Source: Lewinellaceae bacterium
GTDB lineage: Bacteria > Bacteroidota > Bacteroidia > Chitinophagales > Saprospiraceae
DNA length: 64,000 nt
Assembly: GCA_020636005.1 (NCBI GenBank)
Contig: JACJYR010000004.1
Span: forward strand, 124,001 to 188,000
Direction of reading: 5' to 3'
In this document: positions 17,815 to 26,418 of the stretch, piece after piece
Numbering within the stretch: the stretch's first letter is position 1
Layout of the letters: every line of letters starts with the position of its first letter
The notes under the pieces: generated by a model
The model's database searches: none
Seen by the model: the letters and a program-made list of their open reading frames with translations, nothing else
Told to the model about the DNA's origin: nothing
Position numbers and translations under genes: made by a program

Positions 17815-18480
17815 ATGAAACAGTTAGCGTCTTTGTTCTTCTTTTACACCATTCTGGCCCAGGCTGCCTGCCAAAACCAGGGGCAATCAAACATTCACCT
17901 CGACGAGCCTTCCAGAAACCCCGTTGAAGAGCGAAATGTCGGAGGCCCCTGCGAATGCTGCGATGCCTGGAAAGATGGCCTTCCGGAAACCTTGAGCTGG
18001 CAAACCCGGATAGCTCCTGCTGGGGAACCTGGTGAACCTTTGGAAATCAGCGGTACCGTTTTCCTGAAAGATGGAGCAACCCCTGCAAAAGACATTATAT
18101 TATATGTGTACCATACGGATGCTGCCGGACTTTATTCCAACGGCCCCACCATTTCTACCTGTGCCAGGAGGCATGGCCATTTGAGGGGATGGATGAAAAC
18201 GGGCGCTGATGGTAGGTACAAATTCCGAACAATACGACCAGCCTCCTATCCAAATACGACCGCCGAGCAACATATCCACCCCGTCATCAAAGAACCTGGA
18301 CTAAAAGAATACTGGATTGATGAATTCCTCTTCGACAATGATCCAAACCTCACGGAAAAAGTTCGCAAGCACCAAAGCGGGAGGGGCGGCAACGGTATTC
18401 TGAATTTAACAAAAAACCAGAATGGAATTTGGACGGGACAAAGGGATATTTTTCTGGGAAGAAACGTCAGCGATTATTAA
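17815..18480 (+). CDS. Intradiol-dioxygenase-like lipoprotein
   Basis: 221 residues. A lipoprotein signal ends at LAQAAC (Cys19). The rest is an intradiol ring-cleavage dioxygenase fold: TVFLKDGATPAKDIILYVYH is the core beta segment, and the four iron ligands appear to be present as Tyr107 (AGLYS), Tyr145 (PASYPN), His153 and His155 (EQHIHPV). Cytoplasmic relatives open catechol or protocatechuate rings. This copy is exported and lipid-anchored, as often seen in Bacteroidota, and no aromatic-degradation genes are nearby, so its substrate and even its activity are uncertain. A Cys-rich stretch (GGPCECCD, 44-50) precedes the domain. Confidence 0.8.
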   Translation: MKQLASLFFFYTILAQAACQNQGQSNIHLDEPSRNPVEERNVGGPCECCDAWKDGLPETLSWQTRIAPAGEPGEPLEISGTVFLKDGATPAKDIILYVYHTDAAGLYSNGPTISTCARRHGHLRGWMKTGADGRYKFRTIRPASYPNTTAEQHIHPVIKEPGLKEYWIDEFLFDNDPNLTEKVRKHQSGRGGNGILNLTKNQNGIWTGQRDIFLGRNVSDY

Positions 18481-18538
18481 TCACCCGTGCTATATGTAGC
18501 GCCTACAAGCGTTTTTAGTCTTTTGTCAAAATTTTGGA

Positions 18539-18546
18539 TACATTTG
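18539..18546 (+). promoter_or_regulatory. Candidate -7 element TACATTTG
   Basis: Matches TAnnTTTG 34 bases before the ATG of the BioD/Pta-like gene; no TTTG lies at a correct -33 distance, so support is partial. Confidence 0.3.
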
Positions 18547-18580
18547 GCCCGAACAAAACACCGCACAAACCCAATCGGAT

Positions 18581-19687
18581 ATGAAAAAACGCCTGTACGT
18601 TGCCGCTACCAACCAGCATGTCGGCAAAACAACTTGCACCCTCGGCCTTGTCGAAGCCTTCCGCAAATCAGGCATCCGGGTAGGATACTGCAAACCCGTA
18701 GGGCAGGAAGCCATCGACCTGGAAAACCTGCAGGTGGACAAGGACGCCGTCCTTTTCTCGACCATGATGCACTTCAACCTAGTGGCCAGGGTACACAGCC
18801 CTGTTATTCTGGGCCCTGGCGCTACACAGGCATTTTTGGAAGACCCTTCTAATTTCCCTTTCAGCAAGAACATCCAAACAGCCGCATCCATCCTTGAGAA
18901 GGAATACGAGATGGTCATTTACGAAGGTACCGGCCATCCTGGCGTGGGCAGTGTTGTTGGCCTGTCCAATGCGGAAGTGGCACATTTGCTCGGTGCGCCA
19001 GTCATCCTCGTTGTAGAGGGTGGAATCGGTTATACCATCGACAGGTTGTACCTCTGCCTTTCCCCTTTTCAGCAGAAGGGCGTTCCAATTGCAGGTGTCA
19101 TCATCAATAAGGTAAGGCCCGACAAGATTGAAAAAGTACGCCACTTCGTCGGCAAAAAACTGGATGAATGGGGCATTCCCCTCCTTGGCATTTTACCCTA
19201 TGAAAAGACCTTGCTTTACCCCTTGCTCGACACAATCAAACAAGCCATCAACGGTAGGGTGTTGTTCAATCCTGACGGATTGAACAATACGGTGGAGAAT
19301 GTGGTGGCAGCTTCCCTGCTTGGCAACCATAATTTTGAGGAACACCGGGGCGTGCTGCTCGTAGTCAGTAAAAACCGGCTCAACGATTCCCTCATGGGCA
19401 TCCGGCGGCTCAGCAAAGAGAAGGGCATTGAATCATCGCCCCTGGCGGGCATTATCATTACCGGCGACGGCAAGCTCGTCCTGAACCTCGACGATTTAGC
19501 ACACGAAGACTACATCAATGACAACAACATTCCCGTGATGGCCACTCCTTTGGATACCTATGGCACTGCGGTAAAAATCAGCCACATGGAGGTAAAAATA
19601 AACGTCCAGACCCTTGGCAAGGCCAAGCGGGCCATCGAACTCATCGGCGATAATGTTGATTTGACCAAGATCAAATGGGCTGGGTAG
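18581..19687 (+). CDS. BioD/Pta-N-like P-loop protein with DRTGG domain
   Basis: 368 residues. The N-terminal half (1-220) is an AAA_26/dethiobiotin-synthetase-like P-loop domain with ATNQHVGKTT (9-18) and GYCKPVGQE, followed by EGTGHPGVGSVV. The C-terminal part (about 225-340) resembles a DRTGG domain. This is the arrangement found in the N-terminal regulatory half of long phosphotransacetylases and in stand-alone proteins often labelled phosphotransacetylase-like or cobyrinic acid a,c-diamide synthase-like. The catalytic acetyl-transfer domain is absent. The role is unknown; it may be an acyl-phosphate or nucleotide-responsive regulator. The gene stands alone. Confidence 0.75.
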   Translation: MKKRLYVAATNQHVGKTTCTLGLVEAFRKSGIRVGYCKPVGQEAIDLENLQVDKDAVLFSTMMHFNLVARVHSPVILGPGATQAFLEDPSNFPFSKNIQTAASILEKEYEMVIYEGTGHPGVGSVVGLSNAEVAHLLGAPVILVVEGGIGYTIDRLYLCLSPFQQKGVPIAGVIINKVRPDKIEKVRHFVGKKLDEWGIPLLGILPYEKTLLYPLLDTIKQAINGRVLFNPDGLNNTVENVVAASLLGNHNFEEHRGVLLVVSKNRLNDSLMGIRRLSKEKGIESSPLAGIIITGDGKLVLNLDDLAHEDYINDNNIPVMATPLDTYGTAVKISHMEVKINVQTLGKAKRAIELIGDNVDLTKIKWAG

Positions 19688-19784
19688 GGCCGGAGGGTAA
19701 TCTTTCACTACACAGGCTTTTTATCTTTTGGTAAATTTCTCTATCAAAGCCATCAAAGTGTTTCGGCTCAATTTTGCTGGTTCG

Positions 19785-22343
19785 TCAAAATGGATAGCCA
19801 AGACCTAAATTGAGCACAATATCCCTGAGTTGCAATTTTGAAAAATCGTACCAGTAAGTGTTGTTCCGTTCTGCATCGGGGTAGTTGTTTTTGAGCGGCA
19901 GCCCAAAATCCAGCCGGAATACGAAATAGGTAAAATCCCATCTCGTCCCGAACCCCGTGCCTATCGCCATTTCATTGATAAAAAGGTCGGATACAATTTT
20001 ACCCTCGGCAGTAGTCCGTTTCAGGGTAAACCGGGAGCCGGGGCGGTTGGCATCTTCTTTTATCGTCCATATATTGCCAAAATCAAGGTAAGTAGCGCCA
20101 TAAAGATTGAACAAGCCCAATGGCCTCAACAAGAAAAACCGGTATTCCAGGTTGAATTCGATTTTCATGTCGCCGGATTGGTAAAACAGGTTCCTGTTCG
20201 TCGGATCCAGGGTGAGTTCATCCCGGTAAAGCCCAGGCCCCAAAGCCCTGGCATACCACCCCCGGAGGCTGTTTGGGCCGCCGACGAAAAACTGCTTCAC
20301 ATAGGGCACAGTTTCTGACTGGTAAAACGGCAGCACGATGCCCGTATTGAATCGGGCCACAATGGACCGGTTGGGGCCGAATTGCCAGTGATGGCTGCCG
20401 TCAAGTTCCAGCTTTACATAGTGGGAAAAATCAACGTTAAATAATTTCAGCTCCGGCGACTTGCCAGAAAGCGCATTGTAGAGCGCATTTATCCCCATCA
20501 CTTCCAGCCCGGACACGTCAAAATAACCCCGGAAATACCAGTAAGAATTATTGAGCGTGGAGGAACCGCTGTACACGTAGTTGATGTCACGAAAAACGAG
20601 GCCGGTGATGAACTGCTTGCTGAAGCTTTGCCGAAGGAAGGGCTGCTCTTTCAGCAAAGTTTCAAAACTGGATCCTGAAACGATGGTCGGGATGAGCAAA
20701 TCTGCCCCAAAGTGGTTGATGCTCAGGTTGGCTTTTTGAGAAAGTGGGACATCGTATCCATACGACAGGTTGGCAAACTGTAACTGGTAATTGTTAAGCA
20801 AAACCAATACATTATAACCCGCTGTAAACCTGCTGGTAGCCCTTTTTCGCAGTTTTTCATAAAATCCTTCGCTGCACAACCCCCACTTTTTGAAGCGCCT
20901 CCACATTTTAAAATAGTCGGTAAATCTTGGGAAATACAGGTCGCCCTGAAGCCGGAAGTCCAGGGAATTTACCAAATCCTGTGTTGGCCCAAAAGGTGCC
21001 AGTTCAATGCCAAGATCCAAATTGGTTACCAGCAATTCCGCTCCCCGCAGAAAGTTCCGGTTGCGCAGGGAAGGGCTAAACGAAAGCCCTATCAGGTTGC
21101 GGTTGCCGACCACCCCCTTCCGCTCGGTGGTGCTGATATCAAGATCGGTACCGAACTCCCATTTCTTATTGGGCGTCAGCAAAACGTAAAAATTCAATGA
21201 CCCCGTGTTGAGTGTATCCTCTTCGTACCGGATGGTGGGAGGCCTGAAAACCCCCAACCCCCCCAGTTGGCGGATGGTGTTGTCCAACTCTGTCTGGCTG
21301 AATTCCTCACCCGTCCTGAAATAGATGGAATTGGTCAGGGTACGTGGTTTGATCCGGAATTCATTGCCACTGGTGGCAAAAAACACCCCATCGTAGATGG
21401 TGTCAGGTGCGGGCAGGGCGGCAAGGGAAGGGTCGAAGTTTGGATTCACATAAACGTTCCCAACCGTATAAATCTGGTGGGATTGCTTTCCGGGAGGGGT
21501 TAGTACCTCCAGTTTGATACTGACCGTTTTTTCAACATTGGAGCTGTCGGTCCCTTCCAGGTTGCTGACGTACTGCGGATAAAAATAAGCGTAGCCATTG
21601 TTGCGCAGGTATTGGGTAATACGACTGACTTCTTGTTCGTAGAGTTTGATGTCCACAGGGTTTCCCTTTTTAAGAAAGGATGCCGGGGCAATTTCATCTA
21701 AAATTCGCTGTATGGCCGTATCCCTGCATTCAAAGACTACAGTGTCAATGGTGTAGATTCCGTTCGGTTGTATAAAATAGGCCACCCAGGCCTTGGTCCC
21801 TTTTTTATTGGTAGTAATCTCGAAATTGGTTTCCGCATAAAAATAGCCTTTGTTCTGCAGGTAAAAAGTCATGGCTTCTGCCGTTTGGACAGCCAGTGCG
21901 GAATCCAGGAAAACGGGCTCCTCACCAAGCATCCTGCCCTTTACCCGGTCGGCGGTTTTTCCAAGCCTGGATTTGTTGAGGGTGTCCTGGGAGGTATAGT
22001 AAAAATACTGCCTGGGCACGCCAAAAAACTTGCGGTTCGGCTTTTGTTTGAACAGCCTTGCCAATTCGTAGGTAAGATTGGTCTTGTTCTTAATCTTGCC
22101 CTCTTTTGTTTTTAAAATCTCAATCTTATTTTTTACCAAAAATACCTGACCTTTGGACGGATCCAAAAAACGGGTCGAGTTGCAGCTTTGAAGGAAAACC
22201 AGGAAAGCAACCAAAGACAATAGCGGAAGGCCGGATTTCCCAGTAAAAAAAAGGAATCGGGCCAAGGGGCTTGCACCCAGCAGCTTTTGCCATAGCGGCT
22301 TACAACAGGATTCCCCCAATTGACTTGATTTTGTTTGGAACAT
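19785..22343 (-). CDS. TamL-type BamA/TamA family outer-membrane lipoprotein
   Basis: 852 residues. Near residue 55 a lipobox reads FLQSCNSTRFL, followed by a lysine-rich POTRA-like periplasmic section and, from about residue 400, an Omp85 barrel with GGPNSLRGWYARALGPG (the L6 loop region carrying the RGW variant of the VRGF motif) and a final aromatic strand ending in GLGYPF. This is the Bacteroidota TamL lineage, which works with TamB in assembly or transport at the outer membrane. The N-terminal 30 residues before the hydrophobic segment are unusually long and a later start is possible. The divergent TrmH gene is its usual neighbour in the phylum. Confidence 0.88.
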   Translation of the reverse strand: MFQTKSSQLGESCCKPLWQKLLGASPLARFLFFTGKSGLPLLSLVAFLVFLQSCNSTRFLDPSKGQVFLVKNKIEILKTKEGKIKNKTNLTYELARLFKQKPNRKFFGVPRQYFYYTSQDTLNKSRLGKTADRVKGRMLGEEPVFLDSALAVQTAEAMTFYLQNKGYFYAETNFEITTNKKGTKAWVAYFIQPNGIYTIDTVVFECRDTAIQRILDEIAPASFLKKGNPVDIKLYEQEVSRITQYLRNNGYAYFYPQYVSNLEGTDSSNVEKTVSIKLEVLTPPGKQSHQIYTVGNVYVNPNFDPSLAALPAPDTIYDGVFFATSGNEFRIKPRTLTNSIYFRTGEEFSQTELDNTIRQLGGLGVFRPPTIRYEEDTLNTGSLNFYVLLTPNKKWEFGTDLDISTTERKGVVGNRNLIGLSFSPSLRNRNFLRGAELLVTNLDLGIELAPFGPTQDLVNSLDFRLQGDLYFPRFTDYFKMWRRFKKWGLCSEGFYEKLRKRATSRFTAGYNVLVLLNNYQLQFANLSYGYDVPLSQKANLSINHFGADLLIPTIVSGSSFETLLKEQPFLRQSFSKQFITGLVFRDINYVYSGSSTLNNSYWYFRGYFDVSGLEVMGINALYNALSGKSPELKLFNVDFSHYVKLELDGSHHWQFGPNRSIVARFNTGIVLPFYQSETVPYVKQFFVGGPNSLRGWYARALGPGLYRDELTLDPTNRNLFYQSGDMKIEFNLEYRFFLLRPLGLFNLYGATYLDFGNIWTIKEDANRPGSRFTLKRTTAEGKIVSDLFINEMAIGTGFGTRWDFTYFVFRLDFGLPLKNNYPDAERNNTYWYDFSKLQLRDIVLNLGLGYPF

Positions 22344-22359
22344 CCAATTCCTACTTTTG
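22330..22359 (+). promoter_or_regulatory. Strong promoter for the RNA methyltransferase gene
   Basis: TTTG (22330-22333), 18 bases, TACTTTTG (22352-22359) match the Bacteroidota consensus. Transcription would begin near 22366, which rules out the in-frame upstream start near 22335 and supports the ATG at 22443. Confidence 0.6.
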
Positions 22360-22442
22360 CCTTCCCGGACTTTGGGTACGGGATTTTTACCATTTACGAT
22401 TCGCCTTTTTTCCAGGCAGTTTATTCCAACTTTCTCTCCCCG

Positions 22443-23207
22443 ATGAAATTGTCCAATACGCAGTTAAAATACTTGAAATCATTGCACCTTCGGAAATTCC
22501 GTCAAAAGTATCACAATTTCATGGTGGAAGGTGCTAAAATGGTAGCAGAAGTAATGGCCGATGGCCAGCATGAAGTGGAAGCCGTTTTTGCTACGCCCGA
22601 TTGGGCAGAGGCTAATTTTCCCCTGCCATCGCATTGGCAGGAAAAATTAATGGTGGTAGCACCGGCAGAACTGAAAAAAATCTCTACCCATCCTTCACCC
22701 AACCAGGTGCTGGCCATCCTCAAACAACCTGACCTTACATTCAACCACCAATCAATACCCAACAACCTGTCACTATACCTGGACGACATCCGTGACCCAG
22801 GGAATTTCGGCACCATCCTCCGCATTGCTGATTGGTTTGGCATCCAATGGGTTTTTTGCTCCGAAAACTGTGTGGAGCTTTACAACCCAAAGACCATCAA
22901 CGCATCTATGGGCGCATTCCTGCGGGTAAAATGCCTTGCCATCCCTTTCACGGAATTAAAGGCCGCCCTGCCACCCGACCTGCCCGTCTGCGGTGCGGTA
23001 TTGGAAGGAACGTCAATTTTTGAAACCGACCTGCCCATACCGTCTATTCTAATCATTGGCAACGAAAGCCAGGGGATCTCAAGTGCTCTGCTCCCTTACA
23101 TTTCAAAAAAGATAAGTATTCCGAAAAGTAAGGCAGGCGGCGCAGAATCCCTGAACGCCGCAGTGGCGACAGGGATACTCTGCGCCCAGTTCATGATGGG
23201 AAAATAA
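22443..23207 (+). CDS. TrmH/SpoU family RNA 2'-O-methyltransferase
   Basis: 254 residues from the ATG at 22443, chosen because a good promoter begins the transcript after the longer in-frame start. The N-terminal part (KLSNTQLKYLKSLHLRKFR) is the small RNA-binding domain. The SPOUT fold follows with motif 1 LDDIRDPGNFGTILRIADW, motif 2 LIIGNESQGIS and motif 3 SLNAAVATGILC, which make the knotted SAM pocket. It methylates the ribose of a tRNA or rRNA nucleotide in the cytoplasm; the target base cannot be told. Divergent from the TamL gene, as is common in Bacteroidota. Confidence 0.92.
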   Translation: MKLSNTQLKYLKSLHLRKFRQKYHNFMVEGAKMVAEVMADGQHEVEAVFATPDWAEANFPLPSHWQEKLMVVAPAELKKISTHPSPNQVLAILKQPDLTFNHQSIPNNLSLYLDDIRDPGNFGTILRIADWFGIQWVFCSENCVELYNPKTINASMGAFLRVKCLAIPFTELKAALPPDLPVCGAVLEGTSIFETDLPIPSILIIGNESQGISSALLPYISKKISIPKSKAGGAESLNAAVATGILCAQFMMGK

Positions 23208-23240
23208 CAAGCCGGGAAATCCAAAAACCATTTGCATTCA

Positions 23241-23271
23241 TTTGGATCTTTGCCACCAACACCTATCTTTG
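23241..23271 (+). promoter_or_regulatory. Promoter TTTG-N19-TATCTTTG
   Basis: TTTG at 23241-23244 and TATCTTTG at 23264-23271 with a 19-base spacer match the consensus exactly. Start near 23278, giving a leader of about 79 bases that contains a 10-bp hairpin. Confidence 0.65.
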
Positions 23272-23303
23272 CCATCCTTAAAATAAAGGAAAATTTTAAC
23301 ATG

Positions 23304-23339
23304 CGAACCTGGCCGGGCTTGATTGTCCAGCCAGGTTCG
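23304..23339 (+). promoter_or_regulatory. 10-bp hairpin in the leader of the 464-residue protein gene
   Basis: CGAACCTGGC (23304-23313) and GCCAGGTTCG (23330-23339) pair around a 16-base loop, ending 17 bases before the ATG. No T tract follows, so it is more likely a leader structure affecting translation or stability than a terminator. Confidence 0.45.
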
Positions 23340-23356
23340 TTTCAAATAAAGCCATT

Positions 23357-24751
23357 ATGTTGCCATTGGACAAATCTTATCTGGAGGAACTGGAGAACAT
23401 CTCCGCCCATATCCAGGCTGCCGAAGAACTGGCGAGCTACCTGGAGGAGGAAGAAGAATCGTTTTACGAACAATTAAAAGAAAAATACGAACCCTACATC
23501 CACGACCTGTACGAACGGGTGGCTGCTGAAAACCCACTGCAGCTCATCTCCTTTGAGCAGCGGCTAATGAAGGAAGATTTTGAGGGGCTTTTCCTTCCCC
23601 GTTTGCTGGGCTACTCCGTGCTGAGGGGCGAACTGAACAACCTGTATAAGTACACCCGCCCCCAGACCCATTTCCAGGAGGTGCTGATGGCCATCTGCAA
23701 CTCGGCCAATTTTGAAATCCTGAAAAAGCGGATCGGCCAAAGCATCCAAATCGGCTTTGCCCTCAGCAGCGACATCTGGATCACCAACCTCATTGCCCTC
23801 ATTGAAAACAAGCGAATCCGGTATTTCCTGCAAAGCCAGAAGCTGGACAAGTACCGAACTCCCGAAGGGCGGAAGGCCGGTTATGCCATTTATAAAAAGC
23901 AATTCCTCAACTTCAACTACATGACAGGCGACTTCCCGCAAAACCTGGGCGAACTGAAAGTCCTCTGGTCTTCGCTGAAAGAGTTTTTGCTGTTCCGCAT
24001 TGAACGGGGCCTCGACAACACCAGCCTGCTCCCTTTTATGAAGGCATTTGTGGAAAACGAAGACTTTAAAGGCCACGATGAACACCTTCAAATCCTTGGC
24101 CTTTATGCCTTTTTCTTTGACTTGAACGAGGCAGACCAAAAGCACCTGGCCAAGCATTTCAATGAAACCCGTAAGAAACACCCCGAATTCGAGGATCGTT
24201 GGTGGCATTTCGTCCTCGAAATTTATGAAAACAAAAGGGTTAACCTGGATGCCGCCACCGACCACCGCATTTCAGTGATCCTGGACCATTCCATCGAGGA
24301 CGACCTCACCGCTTTCTACAAATTGATGGACATTATCCATGGCGTAGGCTACGTGCACGAGGACACCATGGAAGCGGTCAAAAATTTCTACAACCACCAC
24401 CAGGGCAGGTCCCTCATCAACGAATGTGTCCGAATGGCTATCTTCCAGTATTTCGCCAAACTGCTGAACAACCTGGAGGTAAGGGACTACCACGAACTTT
24501 TCAACCTGGCCAAAATCTATACGGTATATATCCACATTTTCGCCAACGAAGAATTTAACCTGGCTGTTAAAGACCTTTCCATGCGTTATATCAAACGGTT
24601 GATGAAGCATTATACCGACAAACGGGGAAGGGATTACCAGGACATCAAAAAGTTTGTCTCCACTACTTTCCAGGATCTGAACTTCCTCAAGGAAAAGGAA
24701 GTCGTGGAGCTATTCAAAACCCGGCGGAAACGTAAGGCTACCGAAGCTTGA
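23357..24751 (+). CDS. Conserved-looking helical protein of unknown function
   Basis: 464 residues, cytoplasmic: no signal peptide or membrane helix. The N-terminus (1-75) is very acidic and probably coiled (YLEELENISAHIQAAEEL, EEEEES). The remainder is alpha-helical with aromatic-rich segments such as LYAFFFDLNEADQKHLAKHF and RWWHFVLEIYENKR, and the C-terminus is basic (FKTRRKRKATEA). I recognise no enzyme motif. The gene has its own consensus promoter, a structured leader and a strong terminator, so it forms a well-defined single-gene unit. Real gene with high certainty, function unknown. Confidence 0.8.
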   Translation: MLPLDKSYLEELENISAHIQAAEELASYLEEEEESFYEQLKEKYEPYIHDLYERVAAENPLQLISFEQRLMKEDFEGLFLPRLLGYSVLRGELNNLYKYTRPQTHFQEVLMAICNSANFEILKKRIGQSIQIGFALSSDIWITNLIALIENKRIRYFLQSQKLDKYRTPEGRKAGYAIYKKQFLNFNYMTGDFPQNLGELKVLWSSLKEFLLFRIERGLDNTSLLPFMKAFVENEDFKGHDEHLQILGLYAFFFDLNEADQKHLAKHFNETRKKHPEFEDRWWHFVLEIYENKRVNLDAATDHRISVILDHSIEDDLTAFYKLMDIIHGVGYVHEDTMEAVKNFYNHHQGRSLINECVRMAIFQYFAKLLNNLEVRDYHELFNLAKIYTVYIHIFANEEFNLAVKDLSMRYIKRLMKHYTDKRGRDYQDIKKFVSTTFQDLNFLKEKEVVELFKTRRKRKATEA

Positions 24752-24780
24752 TGATGTGTTCACAAAAGGGTTGATGCCTC

Positions 24781-24819
24781 GAAAAGCCGGCCAGGGTTAG
24801 TTCTCCTGGCCGGCTTTTC
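24781..24819. terminator. Strong intrinsic terminator
   Basis: A 15-bp perfect stem GAAAAGCCGGCCAGG/CCTGGCCGGCTTTTC with a 9-base loop lies 30 bases after the stop of the 464-residue protein gene. The final TTTT is partly in the stem. Confidence 0.8.
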
Positions 24820-24910
24820 ACGTAAGAGTTTTTGGGCCTCCCGTATATTTTGCCAAAATGGGCTACCGTTTTATTTAGGTTTATACCGTTTAAAAATACT
24901 GAGTTTAGCC

Positions 24911-25648
24911 ATGATAACAGGAATTATCGAAGGATTAGCCAATTATGGAGCAGCCATACGCCATATTTCCAGGTATCGGATGTGGAACTACATCCTGTTG
25001 CCGGGTATCCTTTGTGCCGGGATTGGCATTGGCATTTTCAGCCTGGCATGGGGGCTTTCTGACAATGTGGGCGATTGGCTGGACAACCTTTGGCCCTGGG
25101 ATTGGGGGAGGCAACTTGTAGCGGCGGTAGCGCAGTTGTTTGGAGGCTTGTTGGTTTTGCTGGCAGGTTTGCTTTTGTTCAAACAGATTATCATGGTCTT
25201 GCTGGCTCCTTTTATGAGCCTTTTATCGGAAAAGGTTGAACATCAAATTCGGGGGGAAAAAGCGCCCAGCATCCCTTTTTCACCTGGCAGGATAGCCGCA
25301 GACATAGTACGGGGCCTGAAAATTGCCCTGAGAAACCTGATCAGGGAGCTGTTAATTACCATTTTGTTATTGATGGTGGGCTTGATCCCAGTTTTCACAC
25401 CTTTCACTACGGCCTTGATTTTCCTGTTTCAGGCTTATTATGCTGGGTTTGGCAATGTTGACTTTGCGCTGGAAAGGCACTTTGGATACCGGGACAGCAT
25501 CCGATTTGTCCACCAGAACCGTGGGCTTGCCCTGGGCAACGGCATCTTTTTTATCGGGATGCTTTTTTCTTTTGTAGGATTTTTGTTTGCGCTGCCTTTG
25601 GGCACCGTTGCAGCAACGATAGGCGTTTCGAAAAAATTAGCGCAGTGA
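24911..25648 (+). CDS. EI24/CysZ-like membrane protein
   Basis: 245 residues with four or more membrane helices (about 25-50, 70-100, 140-165, 205-235) and the conserved end of the family. The pattern IIEGLANYGAAIRHISRYRMWNYILLPG at the N-terminus and LLFKQIIMVLLAPFMSLLSEKVE in the middle match the EI24 domain, whose best-known bacterial member, CysZ, takes up sulfate. No sulfur-assimilation gene is nearby, so transport of sulfate is not established. The gene follows the strong terminator and stands alone. Family call fairly strong. Confidence 0.8.
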   Translation: MITGIIEGLANYGAAIRHISRYRMWNYILLPGILCAGIGIGIFSLAWGLSDNVGDWLDNLWPWDWGRQLVAAVAQLFGGLLVLLAGLLLFKQIIMVLLAPFMSLLSEKVEHQIRGEKAPSIPFSPGRIAADIVRGLKIALRNLIRELLITILLLMVGLIPVFTPFTTALIFLFQAYYAGFGNVDFALERHFGYRDSIRFVHQNRGLALGNGIFFIGMLFSFVGFLFALPLGTVAATIGVSKKLAQ

Positions 25649-25739
25649 ATTTTATCACCAATGCCCGAAAACAATTCAAGGTTGCTTGTGCAACCCAGAA
25701 TTATTTTCAAATGATCAGCAGGTGTGGAATGAAGTGTAT

Positions 25740-26168
25740 TTAATCTATCCAGTGCGTTTCCTCTACAAAAACATCGTGGGGATATTCTTTTAAGAATTGA
25801 TATTTGAGAATGTCGTGAGTGGTCACGATGCCAACCAGTTTACCATCGTCGTCCACGATTGGAAGTCCATGAAACAAATGTTTGAGGAAAATCATTGCGG
25901 CAGCCCCAATAAGTTCATCTGGGCCGAGCGAAGCGACTTTGGTGGTCATCACATCCTTTACAGTGAAACCTCCATATTCTTCAAATTTCCTGTTCAATTT
26001 CATCAAATCCCAGGAAGTGACAATGCCAGTCAATCTGCCATTGTCCACCACCGGAATATGGTGGAAATGTTTTTCAAACAAAAGGGTTTTTACTTTGTCA
26101 AGAGAGTCCCCCGAAGAGACGGTGACAACGTCTTTCGTCATAATGCTGCGTAGTCTATCGTTCATCAT
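25740..26168 (-). CDS. Tandem CBS domain protein
   Basis: 142 residues from the ATG at 26168; the frame extends two codons to a TTG. Two CBS domains fill the protein (about 8-60 and 74-130), each with the I-M-T-x-x-V opening (IMTKDVVTV, VMTTKVASL) and the closing G-I-V-T-x-x-D-I/L motif (GIVTSWDLMK, GIVTTHDILK). Such small proteins bind adenosine nucleotides and act as energy or redox sensors on partner proteins. No partner can be inferred here. Clear family, unknown target. Confidence 0.9.
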   Translation of the reverse strand: MMNDRLRSIMTKDVVTVSSGDSLDKVKTLLFEKHFHHIPVVDNGRLTGIVTSWDLMKLNRKFEEYGGFTVKDVMTTKVASLGPDELIGAAAMIFLKHLFHGLPIVDDDGKLVGIVTTHDILKYQFLKEYPHDVFVEETHWID

Positions 26169-26280
26169 AGGCAAGAAAATGATTGGTTAGCAATAAGTTT
26201 TGTTTTGCGATTCAAGATACAGTGGATTTTTGATAAAAGAAATTTGGTGGCATTTTTTTGTAAAAATGGTTGCCATGGCC

Positions 26281-26363
26281 CTAAGGATCGAAGGAAAAAA
26301 AACCCTTCCAGGGCTGGGGTTTCAACATCAAAATAGGGAAGTTATTTTTTCATCGTTACTAAG
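26281..26363. repeat. Dispersed intergenic element, copy A
   Basis: Begins CTAAGGATCGAAGGAAAAA and ends GTTATTTTTTCATCGTTACT; both ends and a CTGGGG-containing hairpin core recur at 53099-53206. Read on the minus strand the core is a hairpin followed by eight T, i.e. terminator-like. It lies upstream of a plus-strand gene, as does copy B. Confidence 0.75.
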
Positions 26364-26389
26364 ACGCCGTGCCTGCCGAGGCTACTTCT

Positions 26390-26397
26390 TACCTTTG
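26390..26397 (+). promoter_or_regulatory. Candidate -7 element TACCTTTG
   Basis: Matches TAnnTTTG 21 bases before the ATG of the 123-residue protein; no clear -33 TTTG. Confidence 0.3.
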
Positions 26398-26418
26398 CCT
26401 TTTTAACCATGATACCGG

